DNA of 64,000 nt from Aphanomyces cochlioides (Eukaryota > Oomycota > Saprolegniomycetes > Saprolegniales > Verrucalvaceae): assembly GCA_019828595.1 (NCBI GenBank), contig JAHQRK010000002.1, positions 3,596,001 through 3,660,000 of the forward strand. Reading direction: 5' to 3'. The notes under the pieces are model-generated. The model was not told where the DNA came from, searched no databases, and saw only the letters and a list, made by a program, of their open reading frames with translations. Shown piece after piece: positions 42,501 to 52,010 of this stretch; position 1 is the first letter of the stretch, and every line of letters starts with the position of its first letter. A program made the translations under genes and the position numbers.

Positions 42501-43576
42501 ACATCTCATCTTTGGATGTTCCCCTTTGGCACAACTCGTATCTGCCTGGACTCGAAGACCTATACGATCAGTGCTCTACATCGACGCAAGACCAAGCCAA
42601 TGTATTGGCTTCGCTTCACATCACGAAGTTGTCGCATTTGTTGACTCCGTGTCAGCGAGTTTGGCCAGCTTCGATCTTGTTCGACAAAATCAACCGTGCC
42701 TGCCGCCAAGCCAATTTTGTCCCTCCAACGAAACAATGGATCTCAATCTTGGTGACCAAGTTATCACGATTGTTTGAGATTGTTTCTGAAGAGGATGCTC
42801 CCGTGTTCCACTTGCCGACGCCAAGCTCTGAATGGATGGAATGGCACTGGATAATTCACCCTGACTCGAGTCCGATCTTGTTGGCGCTTGCGACTTCGAA
42901 ATCGGCTAAGATCAGAGCTTCTCCAGCTGTCAGCTCGTCCATTCTTCCTACCAAGCATCTCAACCTGCCATCCAACTTTTACGAAGACCCCAAGCGCCTT
43001 ACCCAACTTGCCGCCTTCCTCCAACCCGACCACATTCTCCCTCGATATGGAGAGTTCATTTTCAAGACCCTTCTCCGCGCCAACGCCATGCAATATCTGT
43101 TTCAGTACCAAGACCCCAAGCCGACGTGTGTCTTCTGTCGTGTCAATGAGACGTACGAGCATTTCCTGTTCTCTTGTGGATATGGTCAATCTGTTTGGTA
43201 TTTCTTCAAGACAATCCAGCGACTGCTCGAGTGTTCCTTTCCGTCCACGTGTCTGGAAATGTTCTACGAGACGCCCAAGCCGTCCGATGGATACTACATC
43301 CGTGGCTATCTGAAGATCTGGCCGATTGTCCGAGCCTGCGTGTATTATCAAATATGGCTCCAACGTGCCGATCGCACCTTTCGACCCGACCTCACAGCGA
43401 AGAGTCCGATGGAAGTTGCCATTCATGCTGCCTCTTTGATCAAGCTACATCTACAACAGCTCCTGGTTGATCTCCCTCTCAAGAAGGGATACACCAAGGT
43501 ATTCAATGTGCTCAAGCATCTATCTTCGGACCCCTGGTTACGTCAACACGCCATTCCTGACAGTGTCGTTTCATGA
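39521..43576 (+). CDS. ORF2, APE-RT-CCHC, copy C, intact
   Basis: 1351 residues, ATG at 39521 and stop at 43574-43576, with catalytic E50, D170, N172, D228, D254, H255, D626, D727 and D728 all present. Markers: HDNPVLRG, GIRHWKA and NVISN (shared with B), QLYSHPRL (unique here), and SNIETNI in place of SNIQTNI (shared only with D). Its 3' UTR has the full 9-bp hairpin arm (GCTCACTCAC). Confidence 0.92.
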   Translation: MSDNNFSDVPTELVDWDPQIISLNTNGFSNSHRYILDKLSSVHDVSFIQETRFRTPSLHDRVAFHWQRITNHEGSLFFEEPIYPEVSTSPATGGLATLIHPHSPLKNATQVPHDNPVLRGRYLQVRCTLGPLTVVLHNIYAPAAFQERASYFEELPRDFPPHALHIVGGDFNCTLNKDLDSLRPSTSTMAGTLQLEQWMHSLSLVDLFRRQNPVARTFTSPTLTNRLDYIFCSSTLAGIRHWKATHMPHVPQADHVACRIITKRQTLRHGSGSWKAPTWLLRLPRAAEIVHGCLDRFLDKSPTFHNISKAYDILVNDIRSQLKEFHSQRLEKQRLPLKKLAVEIASLLQVPNMRQDAVLVDRVRDLQKQIHELQDRDKQFRQDQAFQLHLYKAERSSKFHFMSPVPTPLKKTVFKELVDVNGNVISNQQGMSDVLVDYYKDLFAAPEVQRSGDEVSSFLTPLTRHKQLPEQAQKELSAPLRANEFYHAIRHSSSNSAPGPNALPFEVLKLAPHKWSLVLELLFTHQLYSHPRLTPMQLVSTLVLLHKKGPKSQAKNYRPISLLNTDVKILTSILAYRLQRHIRHIIHPDQQGFIRRSNIETNIARLDDMLHHIKLHSPSSMVALLDFEKAFDRVDHAYLLRVLRHYGFPETFVDMVRVLYSGRKSRILVNGFLSKPVHISRGVLQGDPLSPLLFVIALEPMCQLLRQHSNYGIKCGDRYHTGSYFADDSQLYAANETCLHRQLALVQTFCDKSGFRLNVDKTQILTYSQLNGNLASLQVTSDSPVKALGILVAPNLSPLARFNYVFEKFVARLSLWLYKARTMAGKVTILHSICLPVLWYQLAFVPADKDLAKKIDKAMLQFMHGEEINPSSSVHGLRLIKKEIIFMPKKSGGLGLHHALALWQQHNRSVMIRCIQAITTPPRKSAMSAWITPGYTLLEKAFHPWGSPRDLLLANGTSAFIRQLYKNPNITPMWKALLSSWFESRWTPYGCPNHISSLDVPLWHNSYLPGLEDLYDQCSTSTQDQANVLASLHITKLSHLLTPCQRVWPASILFDKINRACRQANFVPPTKQWISILVTKLSRLFEIVSEEDAPVFHLPTPSSEWMEWHWIIHPDSSPILLALATSKSAKIRASPAVSSSILPTKHLNLPSNFYEDPKRLTQLAAFLQPDHILPRYGEFIFKTLLRANAMQYLFQYQDPKPTCVFCRVNETYEHFLFSCGYGQSVWYFFKTIQRLLECSFPSTCLEMFYETPKPSDGYYIRGYLKIWPIVRACVYYQIWLQRADRTFRPDLTAKSPMEVAIHAASLIKLHLQQLLVDLPLKKGYTKVFNVLKHLSSDPWLRQHAIPDSVVS

Positions 43577-43722
43577 GTGAGCTGACGGCTCACTCACTTC
43601 ATCTCCTGTTCAATGACCACTTTGCCATATTCTGTTTTCCAAGTTCTATTTATACAGTACGAGGCAAATTAGTAAGTCATTAGGGCCTTTGCTCAAAAAT
43701 AAGGTTAATACAACTCATTTAA

Positions 43723-44220
43723 CCAACTATGGCATCAAGTGTGGGGATCGCTACCACATTGGGAGTTACTTTGCCGACGACTCGCAACTCTATGCGGCAA
43801 ATGAGACGTGCCTCCACCGGCAGCTTGCATTGGTTCAAACCTTTTGCGACAAGTCTGGTTTCCGACTCAACGTAGACAAGACCCAAATTCTGACCTACAG
43901 CCAGTTGAATGGGAACCTTGCCTCACTACAAGTTACTTCCGACAGTCCCGTGAAGGCTCTTGGTATCTTGGTTGCGCCCAATCTTTCTCCATTGGCACGT
44001 TTCAATTACGTGTTTGAGAAGTTTGTGGCTCGCTTGTCTTTGTGGCTCTACAAGGCTCGAACCATGGCCGGAAAAGTCACTATCCTGCACAGCATATGTC
44101 TGCCTGTGTTATGGTACCAACTGGCTTTTGTCCCTGCCGACAAAGACCTGGCCAAAAAGATCGACAAGGCCATGCTTCAATTTATGCATGGTGAAGAAAT
44201 CAACCCATCCTCCTCTGTCC
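43723..44220 (+). pseudogene. Copy T piece with RT active-site box
   Basis: T's ORF2 from NYGIKCGDRYHIGSYFADDS to EEINPSSSV. The Ile in HIGSYF is shared with the duplicate T at 53006-56358, confirming identity. Insert D ends it. Confidence 0.88.
44205..44220 (+). repeat. Target-site duplication of D (left copy)
   Basis: CCATCCTCCTCTGTCC, 16 bp, with its partner at 48991-49006. The unfilled site is at 54765-54780. Confidence 0.92.
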
Positions 44221-44710
44221 TGTTGCAACCAAGACTATTGAGCGCAAGATGGCTTTGTTAAAAGCTCAAGGCAAGCCTCACAACTACAAACATCACGTCA
44301 ACTTCATGGCTCAATACAAGATTCACCCGTCAGAAATCTTGGAAGAATTGACCACGGACATACCAGAGATCAAGCGCATCCTCTTTGCACTTGCTACGAT
44401 TGACTTATTCCTCTCAAATCGGGCCCCAGACCTCTACACAAACTCGGAGGCACTGACTGTTCTATTGAACCAAGAAGCAACAAGATTGCCTGACACCAAC
44501 TGCTTGACGGACTGGTCGCTGTTTGCTTTGATCGAAAACTTCAGCGACAATCTCGAGAAGTTCACTTTGCCGGCTCCCGTCTTGTCGGCCATCTCGATGC
44601 TCAAAAGCATCACCAACAATTACCACATCGACGAGCTCTGCAGCAAAGCTCACCACTCCATGAACGCCGACGAAATTGATCCCCTCGATTTGGAGGACGA
44701 TCAACTCTAA
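44221..44710 (+). pseudogene. ORF1 C-terminal fragment, copy D
   Basis: The last ~160 residues of ORF1 (VATKTIERKMALLKAQ to the end). The frame is open but contains only part of the helical C-terminal domain, so it is not a functional ORF1. Confidence 0.85.
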
Positions 44711-44788
44711 GGCTTCTATCCCCTGCTTCAATCCATTTCAACCTCCCCTCTGACCCCTCCATTCTACTCATTTTCATCTGTACTCGTG

Positions 44789-47700
44789 ATGAGTGACAAC
44801 AACTTCTCCGATGTCCCAACTGAACTCGTGGACTGGGACCCACAAATCATCTCCCTCAACACCAATGGCTTCTCCAACAGTCATCGGTACATCCTCGACA
44901 AACTATCAAGTGTTCACGACGTTTCCTTTATCCAAGAAACCCGTTTCCGCACGCCAAGTCTCCACGACCGTGTTGCGTTCCATTGGCAACGCATCACAAA
45001 CCACGAAGGCTCTTTGTTCTTTGAAGAGCCTATTTACCCTGAAGTATCCACGTCGCCAGCCACTGGAGGTCTGGCTACGTTGATACATCCTCACTCTCCT
45101 TTGAAGAACGCCACTCAAGTCCCTCATGACAACTCAGTGCTTCGTGGTCGTTATCTACAAGTGCGATGTACTCTGGGTCCACTGACAGTCGTTCTCCACA
45201 ATATCTATGCGCCGGCAGCCTTCCAAGAACGAGCAAGTTACTTCGAAGAATTGCCACGCGACTTTCCTCCACATGCGCTCCACATTGTTGGAGGAGATTT
45301 CAACTGCACTCTCAACAAAGATTTGGATTCGTTGAGACCCAGTACCTCCACCATGGCCGGCACCCTTCAACTGGAACAATGGATGCACAGTTTGTCTCTG
45401 GTGGATCTGTTTCGTCGTCAAAACCCCGTGGCACGAGCCTTCACAAGTCCCACACTCACCAACCGACTCGACTACATCTTTTGTTCGTCCACCTTGGCGG
45501 GTCTTTGTCATTGGAAGGCGACGCACATGCCACACGTTCCACAGGCTGACCACGTGGCTTGTCGTATCATCACAAAGCGTCAAACATTGCGCCATGGCTC
45601 TGGATCATGGAAAGCTCCAACTTGGCTACTTCGTCTACCACGAGCGGCCGAGATTGTTCATGGATGTCTGGATCGATTTTTGGACAAGTCTCCAACATTC
45701 CACAATATCTCCAAGGCCTACGACATACTGGTCAATGATATCCGCTCCCAACTCAAAGAATTCCATTCTCAACGATTGGAGAAACAACGTCTGCCGTTGA
45801 AGAAGTTAGCTGTCGAGATCGCTTCGCTTTTGCAAGTCCCCAACATGCGTCAAGATGCAGTGCTGGTGGATCGAGTGCGAGACCTTCAAAAGCAAATTCA
45901 CGAGCTGCAAGATCGAGACAAGCAGTTTCGTCAAGACCAGGCGTTCCAACTTCACTTGTACAAAGCAGAGCGCTCGTCCAAGTTCCACTTCATGTCCCCT
46001 GTCCCTACCCCCTTGAAGAAGACAGTCTTCAAAGAGTTGGTGGATGTCAATGGAAATGTTGTCTCCAATCAACAAGGCATGTCTGACGTCCTGGTCGACT
46101 ACTACAAGGACTTGTTTGCAGCTCCCGAGGTGCAGCGATCTGGAGACGAAGTGTCGTCATTTCTGACCCCATTGACTCGACACAAGCAACTGCCAGAGCA
46201 AGCCCAGAAAGAGCTGTCGGCTCCCTTGCGCGCCAACGAGTTCTATCATGCTATTCGACACAGCAGTTCGAACTCAGCGCCAGGTCCCAACGCTCTGCCA
46301 TTCGAAGTCCTCAAACTTGCACCTCACAAGTGGTCGTTGGTATTGGAGCTGCTATTCACACACCAGCTCCATTCTCACCCTCGCTTGACTCCCATGCAAC
46401 TTGTCAGTACGCTGGTGTTGCTGCACAAGAAAGGCCCCAAGTCACAGGCCAAGAACTATCGGCCCATTAGCCTACTCAACACGGATGTGAAAATCCTGAC
46501 GAGTATTCTGGCTTATCGACTCCAGCGCCACATTCGACACATCATCCACCCGGACCAGCAAGGCTTTATCCGTCGAAGCAATATCGAAACCAATATTGCA
46601 CGACTGGATGACATGCTGCACCACATCAAACTACACAGTCCGTCCTCGATGGTGGCACTGCTTGACTTTGAGAAAGCTTTTGATCGCGTGGACCACGCGT
46701 ACTTGCTCCGCGTCCTCCGTCACTATGGCTTTCCCGAAACCTTTGTTGACATGGTTCGCGTACTGTACTCGGGCCGCAAGTCTCGCATCTTGGTGAACGG
46801 CTTCTTGTCCAAGCCAGTTCACATCTCACGCGGTGTGTTGCAAGGTGATCCACTGTCGCCACTTCTGTTTGTGATCGCTTTGGAACCGATGTGCCAACTC
46901 CTACGGCAACACTCCAACTATGGCATCAAGTGTGGGGATCGCTACCACACTGGGAGTTACTTTGCCGACGACTCGCAACTCTATGCTGCAAATGAGACGT
47001 GCCTCCACCGGCAGCTTGCATTGGTTCAAACCTTTTGCGACAAGTCTGGTTTCCGACTCAACGTAGACAAGACCCAAATTCTGACCTACAGCCAGTTGAA
47101 TGGGAACCTTGCCTCACTACAAGTTACTTCCGACAGTCCCGTGAAGGCTCTTGGTATCTTGGTTTCGCCCAATCTTTCTCCATTGGCACGTTTCAATTAC
47201 GTGTTTGAGAAGTTTGTGGCTCGCTTGTCTTTGTGGCTCTACAAGGCTCGAACCATGGCCGGAAAAGTCACTATCCTGCACAGCATATGTCTGCCTGTGT
47301 TATGGTACCAACTGGCTTTTGTCCCTGCCGACAAAGACCTGGCCAAAAAGATCGACAAGGCCATGCTTCAATTTATGCATGGTGAAGAAATCAACCCATC
47401 CTCCTCTGTCCATGGCCTCCGTTTGATCAAAAAGGAGATCCTATTCATGCCGAAGAAGTCCGGTGGCTTAGGCCTGCACCATGCACTTGCTTTATGGCAA
47501 CAACACAACCGCTCTGTCATGATCAGATGCATTCAAGCCATCACCACCCCACCCCGCAAGTCTGCCATGTCCGCCTGGATTACGCCGGGCTATACTCTCC
47601 TCGAGAAGGCTTTTCATCCATGGGGTTCCCCCCGAGATCTCCTCTTGGCAAATGGCTCTTCTGCATTCATCAGACAACTGTACAAGAATCCCAATATCAC

Positions 47701-48844
47701 TCCAATGTGGAAAGCCTTATTGAGTAGCTGGTTTGAATCCCGCTGGACTCCGTACGGCTGTCCAAATCACATCTCATCTTTGGATGTTCCCCTTTGGCAC
47801 AACTCGTATCTGCCTGGACTCGAAGACCTATACGATCAGTGCTCTACATCGACGCAAGACCAAGCCAATGTATTGGCTTCGCTTCACATCACGAAGTTGT
47901 CGCATTTGTTGACTCCGTGTCAGCGAGTTTGGCCAGCTTCGATCTTGTTCGACAAAATCAACCGTGCCTGCCGCCAAGCCAATTTTGTCCCTCCAACGAA
48001 ACAATGGATCTCAATCTTGGTGACCAAGTTATCACGATTGTTTGAGATTGTTTCTGAAGAGGATGCTCCCGTGTTCCACTTGCCGACGCCAAGCTCTGAA
48101 TGGATGGAATGGCACTGGATAATTCACCCTGACTCGAGTCCGATCTTGTTGGCGTTTGCGACTTCGAAATCGGCTAAGATCAGAGCTTCTCCAGCTGCCA
48201 GCTCGTCCATTCTTCCTACCAAGCATCTCAACCTGCCATCCAACTTTTACGAAGACCCCAAGCGCCTTACCCAACTTGCCGCCTTCCTCCAACCCGACCA
48301 CATTCTCCCTCGATATGGAGAGTTCATTTTCAAGACCCTTCTCCGCGCCAACGCCATGCAATATCTGTTTCAGTACCAAGACCCCAAGCCGACGTGTGTC
48401 TTCTGTCGTGTCAATGAGACGTACGAGCATTTCCTGTTCTCTTGTGGATATGGTCAATCTGTTTGGTATTTCTTCAAGACAATCCAGCGACTGCTCGAGT
48501 GTTCCTTTCCGTCCACGTGTCTGGAAATGTTCTACGAGACGCCCAAGCCGTCCGATGGATACTACATCCGTGGCTATCTGAAGATCTGGCCGATTGTCCG
48601 AGCCTGCGTGTATTATCAAATATGGCTCCAACGTGCCGATCGCACCTTTCGACCCGACCTCACAGCGAAGAGTCCGATGGAAGTTGCCATTCATGCTGCC
48701 TCTTTGATCAAGCTACATCTACAACAGCTCCTGGTTGATCTCCCTCTCAAGAAGGGATACACCAAGGTATTCAATGTGCTCAAGCATCTATCTTCGGATC
48801 CCTGGTTACGTCAACACATCATTCCTAACAGCGTCGTTTCATGA
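44789..48844 (+). CDS. ORF2, APE-RT-CCHC, copy D, intact mosaic
   Basis: 1351 residues with every catalytic residue present. Its markers come in blocks: the N-terminal part matches A and the hybrid (HDNSVLRG, ARAFTSP, GLCHWKA), the middle matches C (SNIETNI), and the C-terminal part matches E (ILFMPKK, HIIP). It also has GILVSPN, and LLAFATS and SPAASS, the last two shared with fragment S at 59002. This patchwork suggests exchange between copies or template switching. Confidence 0.91.
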   Translation: MSDNNFSDVPTELVDWDPQIISLNTNGFSNSHRYILDKLSSVHDVSFIQETRFRTPSLHDRVAFHWQRITNHEGSLFFEEPIYPEVSTSPATGGLATLIHPHSPLKNATQVPHDNSVLRGRYLQVRCTLGPLTVVLHNIYAPAAFQERASYFEELPRDFPPHALHIVGGDFNCTLNKDLDSLRPSTSTMAGTLQLEQWMHSLSLVDLFRRQNPVARAFTSPTLTNRLDYIFCSSTLAGLCHWKATHMPHVPQADHVACRIITKRQTLRHGSGSWKAPTWLLRLPRAAEIVHGCLDRFLDKSPTFHNISKAYDILVNDIRSQLKEFHSQRLEKQRLPLKKLAVEIASLLQVPNMRQDAVLVDRVRDLQKQIHELQDRDKQFRQDQAFQLHLYKAERSSKFHFMSPVPTPLKKTVFKELVDVNGNVVSNQQGMSDVLVDYYKDLFAAPEVQRSGDEVSSFLTPLTRHKQLPEQAQKELSAPLRANEFYHAIRHSSSNSAPGPNALPFEVLKLAPHKWSLVLELLFTHQLHSHPRLTPMQLVSTLVLLHKKGPKSQAKNYRPISLLNTDVKILTSILAYRLQRHIRHIIHPDQQGFIRRSNIETNIARLDDMLHHIKLHSPSSMVALLDFEKAFDRVDHAYLLRVLRHYGFPETFVDMVRVLYSGRKSRILVNGFLSKPVHISRGVLQGDPLSPLLFVIALEPMCQLLRQHSNYGIKCGDRYHTGSYFADDSQLYAANETCLHRQLALVQTFCDKSGFRLNVDKTQILTYSQLNGNLASLQVTSDSPVKALGILVSPNLSPLARFNYVFEKFVARLSLWLYKARTMAGKVTILHSICLPVLWYQLAFVPADKDLAKKIDKAMLQFMHGEEINPSSSVHGLRLIKKEILFMPKKSGGLGLHHALALWQQHNRSVMIRCIQAITTPPRKSAMSAWITPGYTLLEKAFHPWGSPRDLLLANGSSAFIRQLYKNPNITPMWKALLSSWFESRWTPYGCPNHISSLDVPLWHNSYLPGLEDLYDQCSTSTQDQANVLASLHITKLSHLLTPCQRVWPASILFDKINRACRQANFVPPTKQWISILVTKLSRLFEIVSEEDAPVFHLPTPSSEWMEWHWIIHPDSSPILLAFATSKSAKIRASPAASSSILPTKHLNLPSNFYEDPKRLTQLAAFLQPDHILPRYGEFIFKTLLRANAMQYLFQYQDPKPTCVFCRVNETYEHFLFSCGYGQSVWYFFKTIQRLLECSFPSTCLEMFYETPKPSDGYYIRGYLKIWPIVRACVYYQIWLQRADRTFRPDLTAKSPMEVAIHAASLIKLHLQQLLVDLPLKKGYTKVFNVLKHLSSDPWLRQHIIPNSVVS

Positions 48845-48990
48845 GTGAGCATGACGGCTCACCACTTCGTCTCCTGTTCAATGACCACTTTGCCATATTC
48901 TGTTTTCCAAGTTCTATTTATACAGTACGAGGCAAATCAGTAAGTCATTAGGGCCTTTGCTCAAAAATAAGGTTAATACAACTCATTTAA

Positions 48991-50439
48991 CCATCCTCCT
49001 CTGTCCATGGCCTCCGTTTGATCAAAAAGGAGATCATATTCATGCCGAAGAAGTCCGGTGGCTTAGGCCTGCACCATGCACTTGCTTTATGGCAACAACA
49101 CAACCGCTCTGTCATGATCAGATGCATTCAAGCCATCACCACCCCACCCCGCAAGTCTGCCATGTCCGCCTGGATTACGCCGGGCTATACTCTCCTCGAG
49201 AAGGCTTTTCATCCATGGGGTTCCCCCCGAGATCTCCTCTTGGCAAATGGCTCTTCTGCATTCATCAGACAACTGTACAAGAATCCCAATATCACTTCAA
49301 TGTGGAAAGCCTTATTGAGTAGCTGGTTTGAATCCCGCTGGACTCCGTACGGCTGTCCAAATCACATCTCATCTTTGGATGTTCCCCTTTGGCACAACTC
49401 GTATCTGCCTGGACTCGAAGACCAATACGATCAGTGCTCTACATCGACGCAAGACCAAGCCAATGTATTGGCGTCGCTTCACATCACGAAGTTGTCGCAT
49501 TTGTTGACTCCGTGTCAGCGAGTTTGGCCAGCTTCGATCTTGTTCGACAAAATCAACCGTGCCTGCCGCCAAGCCAATTTCGTCCCTCCAACGAAACAAT
49601 GGATCTCAATCTTGGTGACCAAGTTATCACGATTGTTTGAGATTGTTTCTGAAGAGGATGCTCCCGTGTTCCACTTGCCGACGCCAAGCTCTGAATGGAT
49701 GGAATGGCACTGGATAATTCACCCTGACTCGAGTCCGATCTTGTTGGCGCTTGCGACTTCGAAATCGGCTAAGATCAGAGCTTCTCCAGCTGTCAGCTCG
49801 TCCATTCTTCCTACCAAGCATCTCAACCTGCCATCCAACTTTTACGAAGACCCCAAGCGCCTTACCCAACTTGCCGCCTTCCTCCAACCCGACCACATTC
49901 TCCCTCGATATGGAGAGTTCATTTTCAAGACCCTTCTCCGCGCCAACGCCATGCAATATCTGTTTCAGTACCAAGACCCCAAGCCGACGTGTGTCTTCTG
50001 TCGTGTCAATGAGACGTACGAGCATTTCCTGTTCTCTTGTGGATATGGTCAATCTGTTTGGTATTTCTTCAAGGCGATCCAGCGACTGCTCGAGTGTTCC
50101 TTTCCGTCCACGTGTCTGGAAATGTTCTACGAGACGCCCAAGCCGTCCGATGGATACTACATCCGTGGCTATCTGAAGATCTGGCCGATTGTCCGAGCCT
50201 GCGTGTATTATCAAATATGGCTCCAACGTGCCGATCGCACCTTTCGACCCGACCTCACAGCGAAGAGTCCGATGGAAGTTGCCATTCATGCTGCCTCTTT
50301 GATCAAGCTACATCTACAACAGCTCCTGGTTGATCTCCCTCTCAAGAAGGGATACACCAAGGTATTCAATGTGCTCAAGCATCTATCTTCGGACCCCTGG
50401 TTACGTCAACACGCCATTCCTGACAGTGTCGTTTCATGA
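48991..50439 (+). pseudogene. ORF2 3' fragment, T/Y recombinant
   Basis: Open from SSSVHGLRLIKKE through the CCHC finger to the TGA at 50437-50439. It is the continuation of T's interrupted ORF2 and has no endonuclease or RT active site in this piece. Confidence 0.85.
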
Positions 50440-50584
50440 GTGAGCTGACGGCTCACCACTTCATCTCCTGTTCAATGACCACTTTGCCATATTCTGTTTT
50501 CCAAGTTCTATTTATACAGTACGAGGCAAATTAGTAAGTCATTAGGGCCTTTGCTCAAAAATAAGGTTAATACAACTCATTTAA
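48991..50584 (+). mobile_element. Copy T 3' part switching to a Y-type 3' end
   Basis: The left part has T markers (NITSMW, LEDQYDQ, GTATTGGCGTCG). By about 50077 it reads AAGGCGATCCAG (FKAIQ) as in Y, whereas the duplicate T reads AAGACAATCCAG (FKTIQ). The sequence after its 3' end is CCATGTCCGCC, which is Y's target, not T's CCATGGATTGG. The segment is therefore a T/Y recombinant with the switch between about 49620 and 50077. Confidence 0.75.
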
Positions 50585-51864
50585 CCATGTCCGCCTGGAT
50601 TACGCCGGGCTATACTCTCCTCGAGAAGGCTTTTCATCCATGGGGTTCCCCCCGAGATCTCCTCTTGGCAAATGGCTCTTCTGCATTCATCAGACAACTG
50701 TACAAGAATCCCAATATCACTCCAATGTGGAAAGCCTTATTGAGTAGCTGGTTTGAATCCCGCTGGACTCCGTACGGCTGTCCAAATCACATCTCATCTT
50801 TGGATGTTCCCCTTTGGCACAACTCGTATCTGCCTGGACTCGAAGACCTATACGATCAGTGCTCTACATCGACGCAAGACCAAGCCAATGTATTGGCTTC
50901 GCTTCACATCACGAAGTTGTCGCATTTGTTGACTCCGTGTCAGCGAGTTTGGCCAGCTTCGATCTTGTTCGACAAAATCAACCGTGCCTGCCGCCAAGCC
51001 AATTTTGTCCCTCCAACGAAACAATGGATCTCAATCTTGGTGACCAAGTTATCACGATTGTTTGAGATTGTTTCTGAAGAGGATGCTCCCGTGTTCCACT
51101 TGCCGACGCCAAGCTCTGAATGGATGGAATGGCACTGGATAATTCACCCTGACTCGAGTCCGATCTTGTTGGCGCTTGCGACTTCGAAATCGGCTAAGAT
51201 CAGAGCTTCTCCAGCTGTCAGCTCGTCCATTCTTCCTACCAAGCATCTCAACCTGCCATCCAACTTTTACGAAGACCCCAAGCGCCTTACCCAACTTGCC
51301 GCCTTCCTCCAACCCGACCACATTCTCCCTCGATATGGAGAGTTCATTTTCAAGACCCTTCTCCGCGCCAACGCCATGCAATATCTGTTTCAGTACCAAG
51401 ACCCCAAGCCGACGTGTGTCTTCTGTCGTGTCAATGAGACGTACGAGCATTTCCTGTTCTCTTGTGGATATGGTCAATCTGTTTGGTATTTCTTCAAGGC
51501 GATCCAGCGACTGCTCGAGTGTTCCTTTCCGTCCACGTGTCTGGAAATGTTCTACGAGACGCCCAAGCCGTCCGATGGATACTACATCCGTGGCTATCTG
51601 AAGATCTGGCCGATTGTCCGAGCCTGCGTGTATTATCAAATATGGCTCCAACGTGCCGATCGCACCTTTCGACCCGACCTCACAGCGAAGAGTCCGATGG
51701 AAGTTGCCATTCATGCTGCCTCTTTGATCAAGCTACATCTACAACAGCTCCTGGTTGATCTCCCTCTCAAGAAGGGATACACCAAGGTATTCAATGTGCT
51801 CAAGCATCTATCTTCGGACCCCTGGTTACGTCAACACGCCATTCCTGACAGCGTCGTTTCATGA
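50585..51864 (+). pseudogene. ORF2 C-terminal fragment, second U
   Basis: The last ~425 residues of ORF2, open to the TGA at 51862-51864 and including the CCHC finger. Unlike U at 6324-8159 it has IIHPDS and LLALATS, consistent with conversion or exchange with another copy. Confidence 0.83.
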
Positions 51865-52010
51865 GTGAGCTAACGGCTCACTCACTTCATCTCCTGTTCA
51901 ATGACCACTTTGCCATATTCTGTTTTCCAAGTTCTATTTATACAGTACGAGGCAAATTAGTAAGTCATTAGGGCTTTTGCTCAAAAATAAGGTTAATACA
52001 ACTCATTTAA
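50585..52010 (+). mobile_element. Fragment with copy U 3' end (second duplicate)
   Basis: Starts at CCATGTCCGCC, exactly like the sequence following Y's 3' end at 59002, and ends with U's diagnostic 3' UTR (GAGCTAACGG, GGGCTTTTGC) at 52010. It is followed by V's CCATGAGAAGGAGC, as at 8306. The left part therefore derives from Y's target and the right part from U, with a recombination switch left of about 51865. Confidence 0.75.

Larger units (their letters stand above)
29467..43722 (+). repeat. 7.1-kb direct tandem duplication (two units)
   Basis: Unit 1 is 29467-36593 (7127 bp); unit 2 starts at 36594 with the same T sequence, the same T-to-C junction and the same ORF1 fragment, at a constant offset of 7127. 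The units agree up to ORF1, including the rare DVDMFGDSD and EASEDGQDEQ variants. Unit 1 then continues with an A-type ORF2 and 3' end, and unit 2 with a C-type ORF2 (MSDNN, GIRHW, SNIETNI). This is the expected product of unequal crossing-over between copies A and C within the interval ~31320-32393. An assembly collapse or expansion error is an alternative. Confidence 0.82.
37760..43722 (+). mobile_element. LINE copy C, 5'-truncated, intact ORF2
   Basis: About 5.96 kb from ORF1 codon ~453 to CTCATTTAA at 43722, with a 15-bp duplication CCAACTATGGCATCA on both sides (37745-37759 and 43723-43737). It is in the same orientation as its target T. Confidence 0.93.
44221..48990 (+). mobile_element. 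LINE copy D, 5'-truncated, intact ORF2
   Basis: A 4770-bp copy beginning at ORF1 codon ~850 and ending CTCATTTAA at 48990, inserted in T in the same orientation. Its 3' UTR has E-type features (hairpin loop ATGACG, CTCACCACTTCG) and a unique T-to-C change in the 14-mer. Confidence 0.93.

Noticed and set aside
43689..44261. Apparent ORF2-to-ORF1 fusion frames across T/C and T/D junctions
   Set aside because: They arise where a truncated copy inserted in sense into another. The downstream part is read out of its native frame or lacks a start; no sign of selection as a fusion gene.
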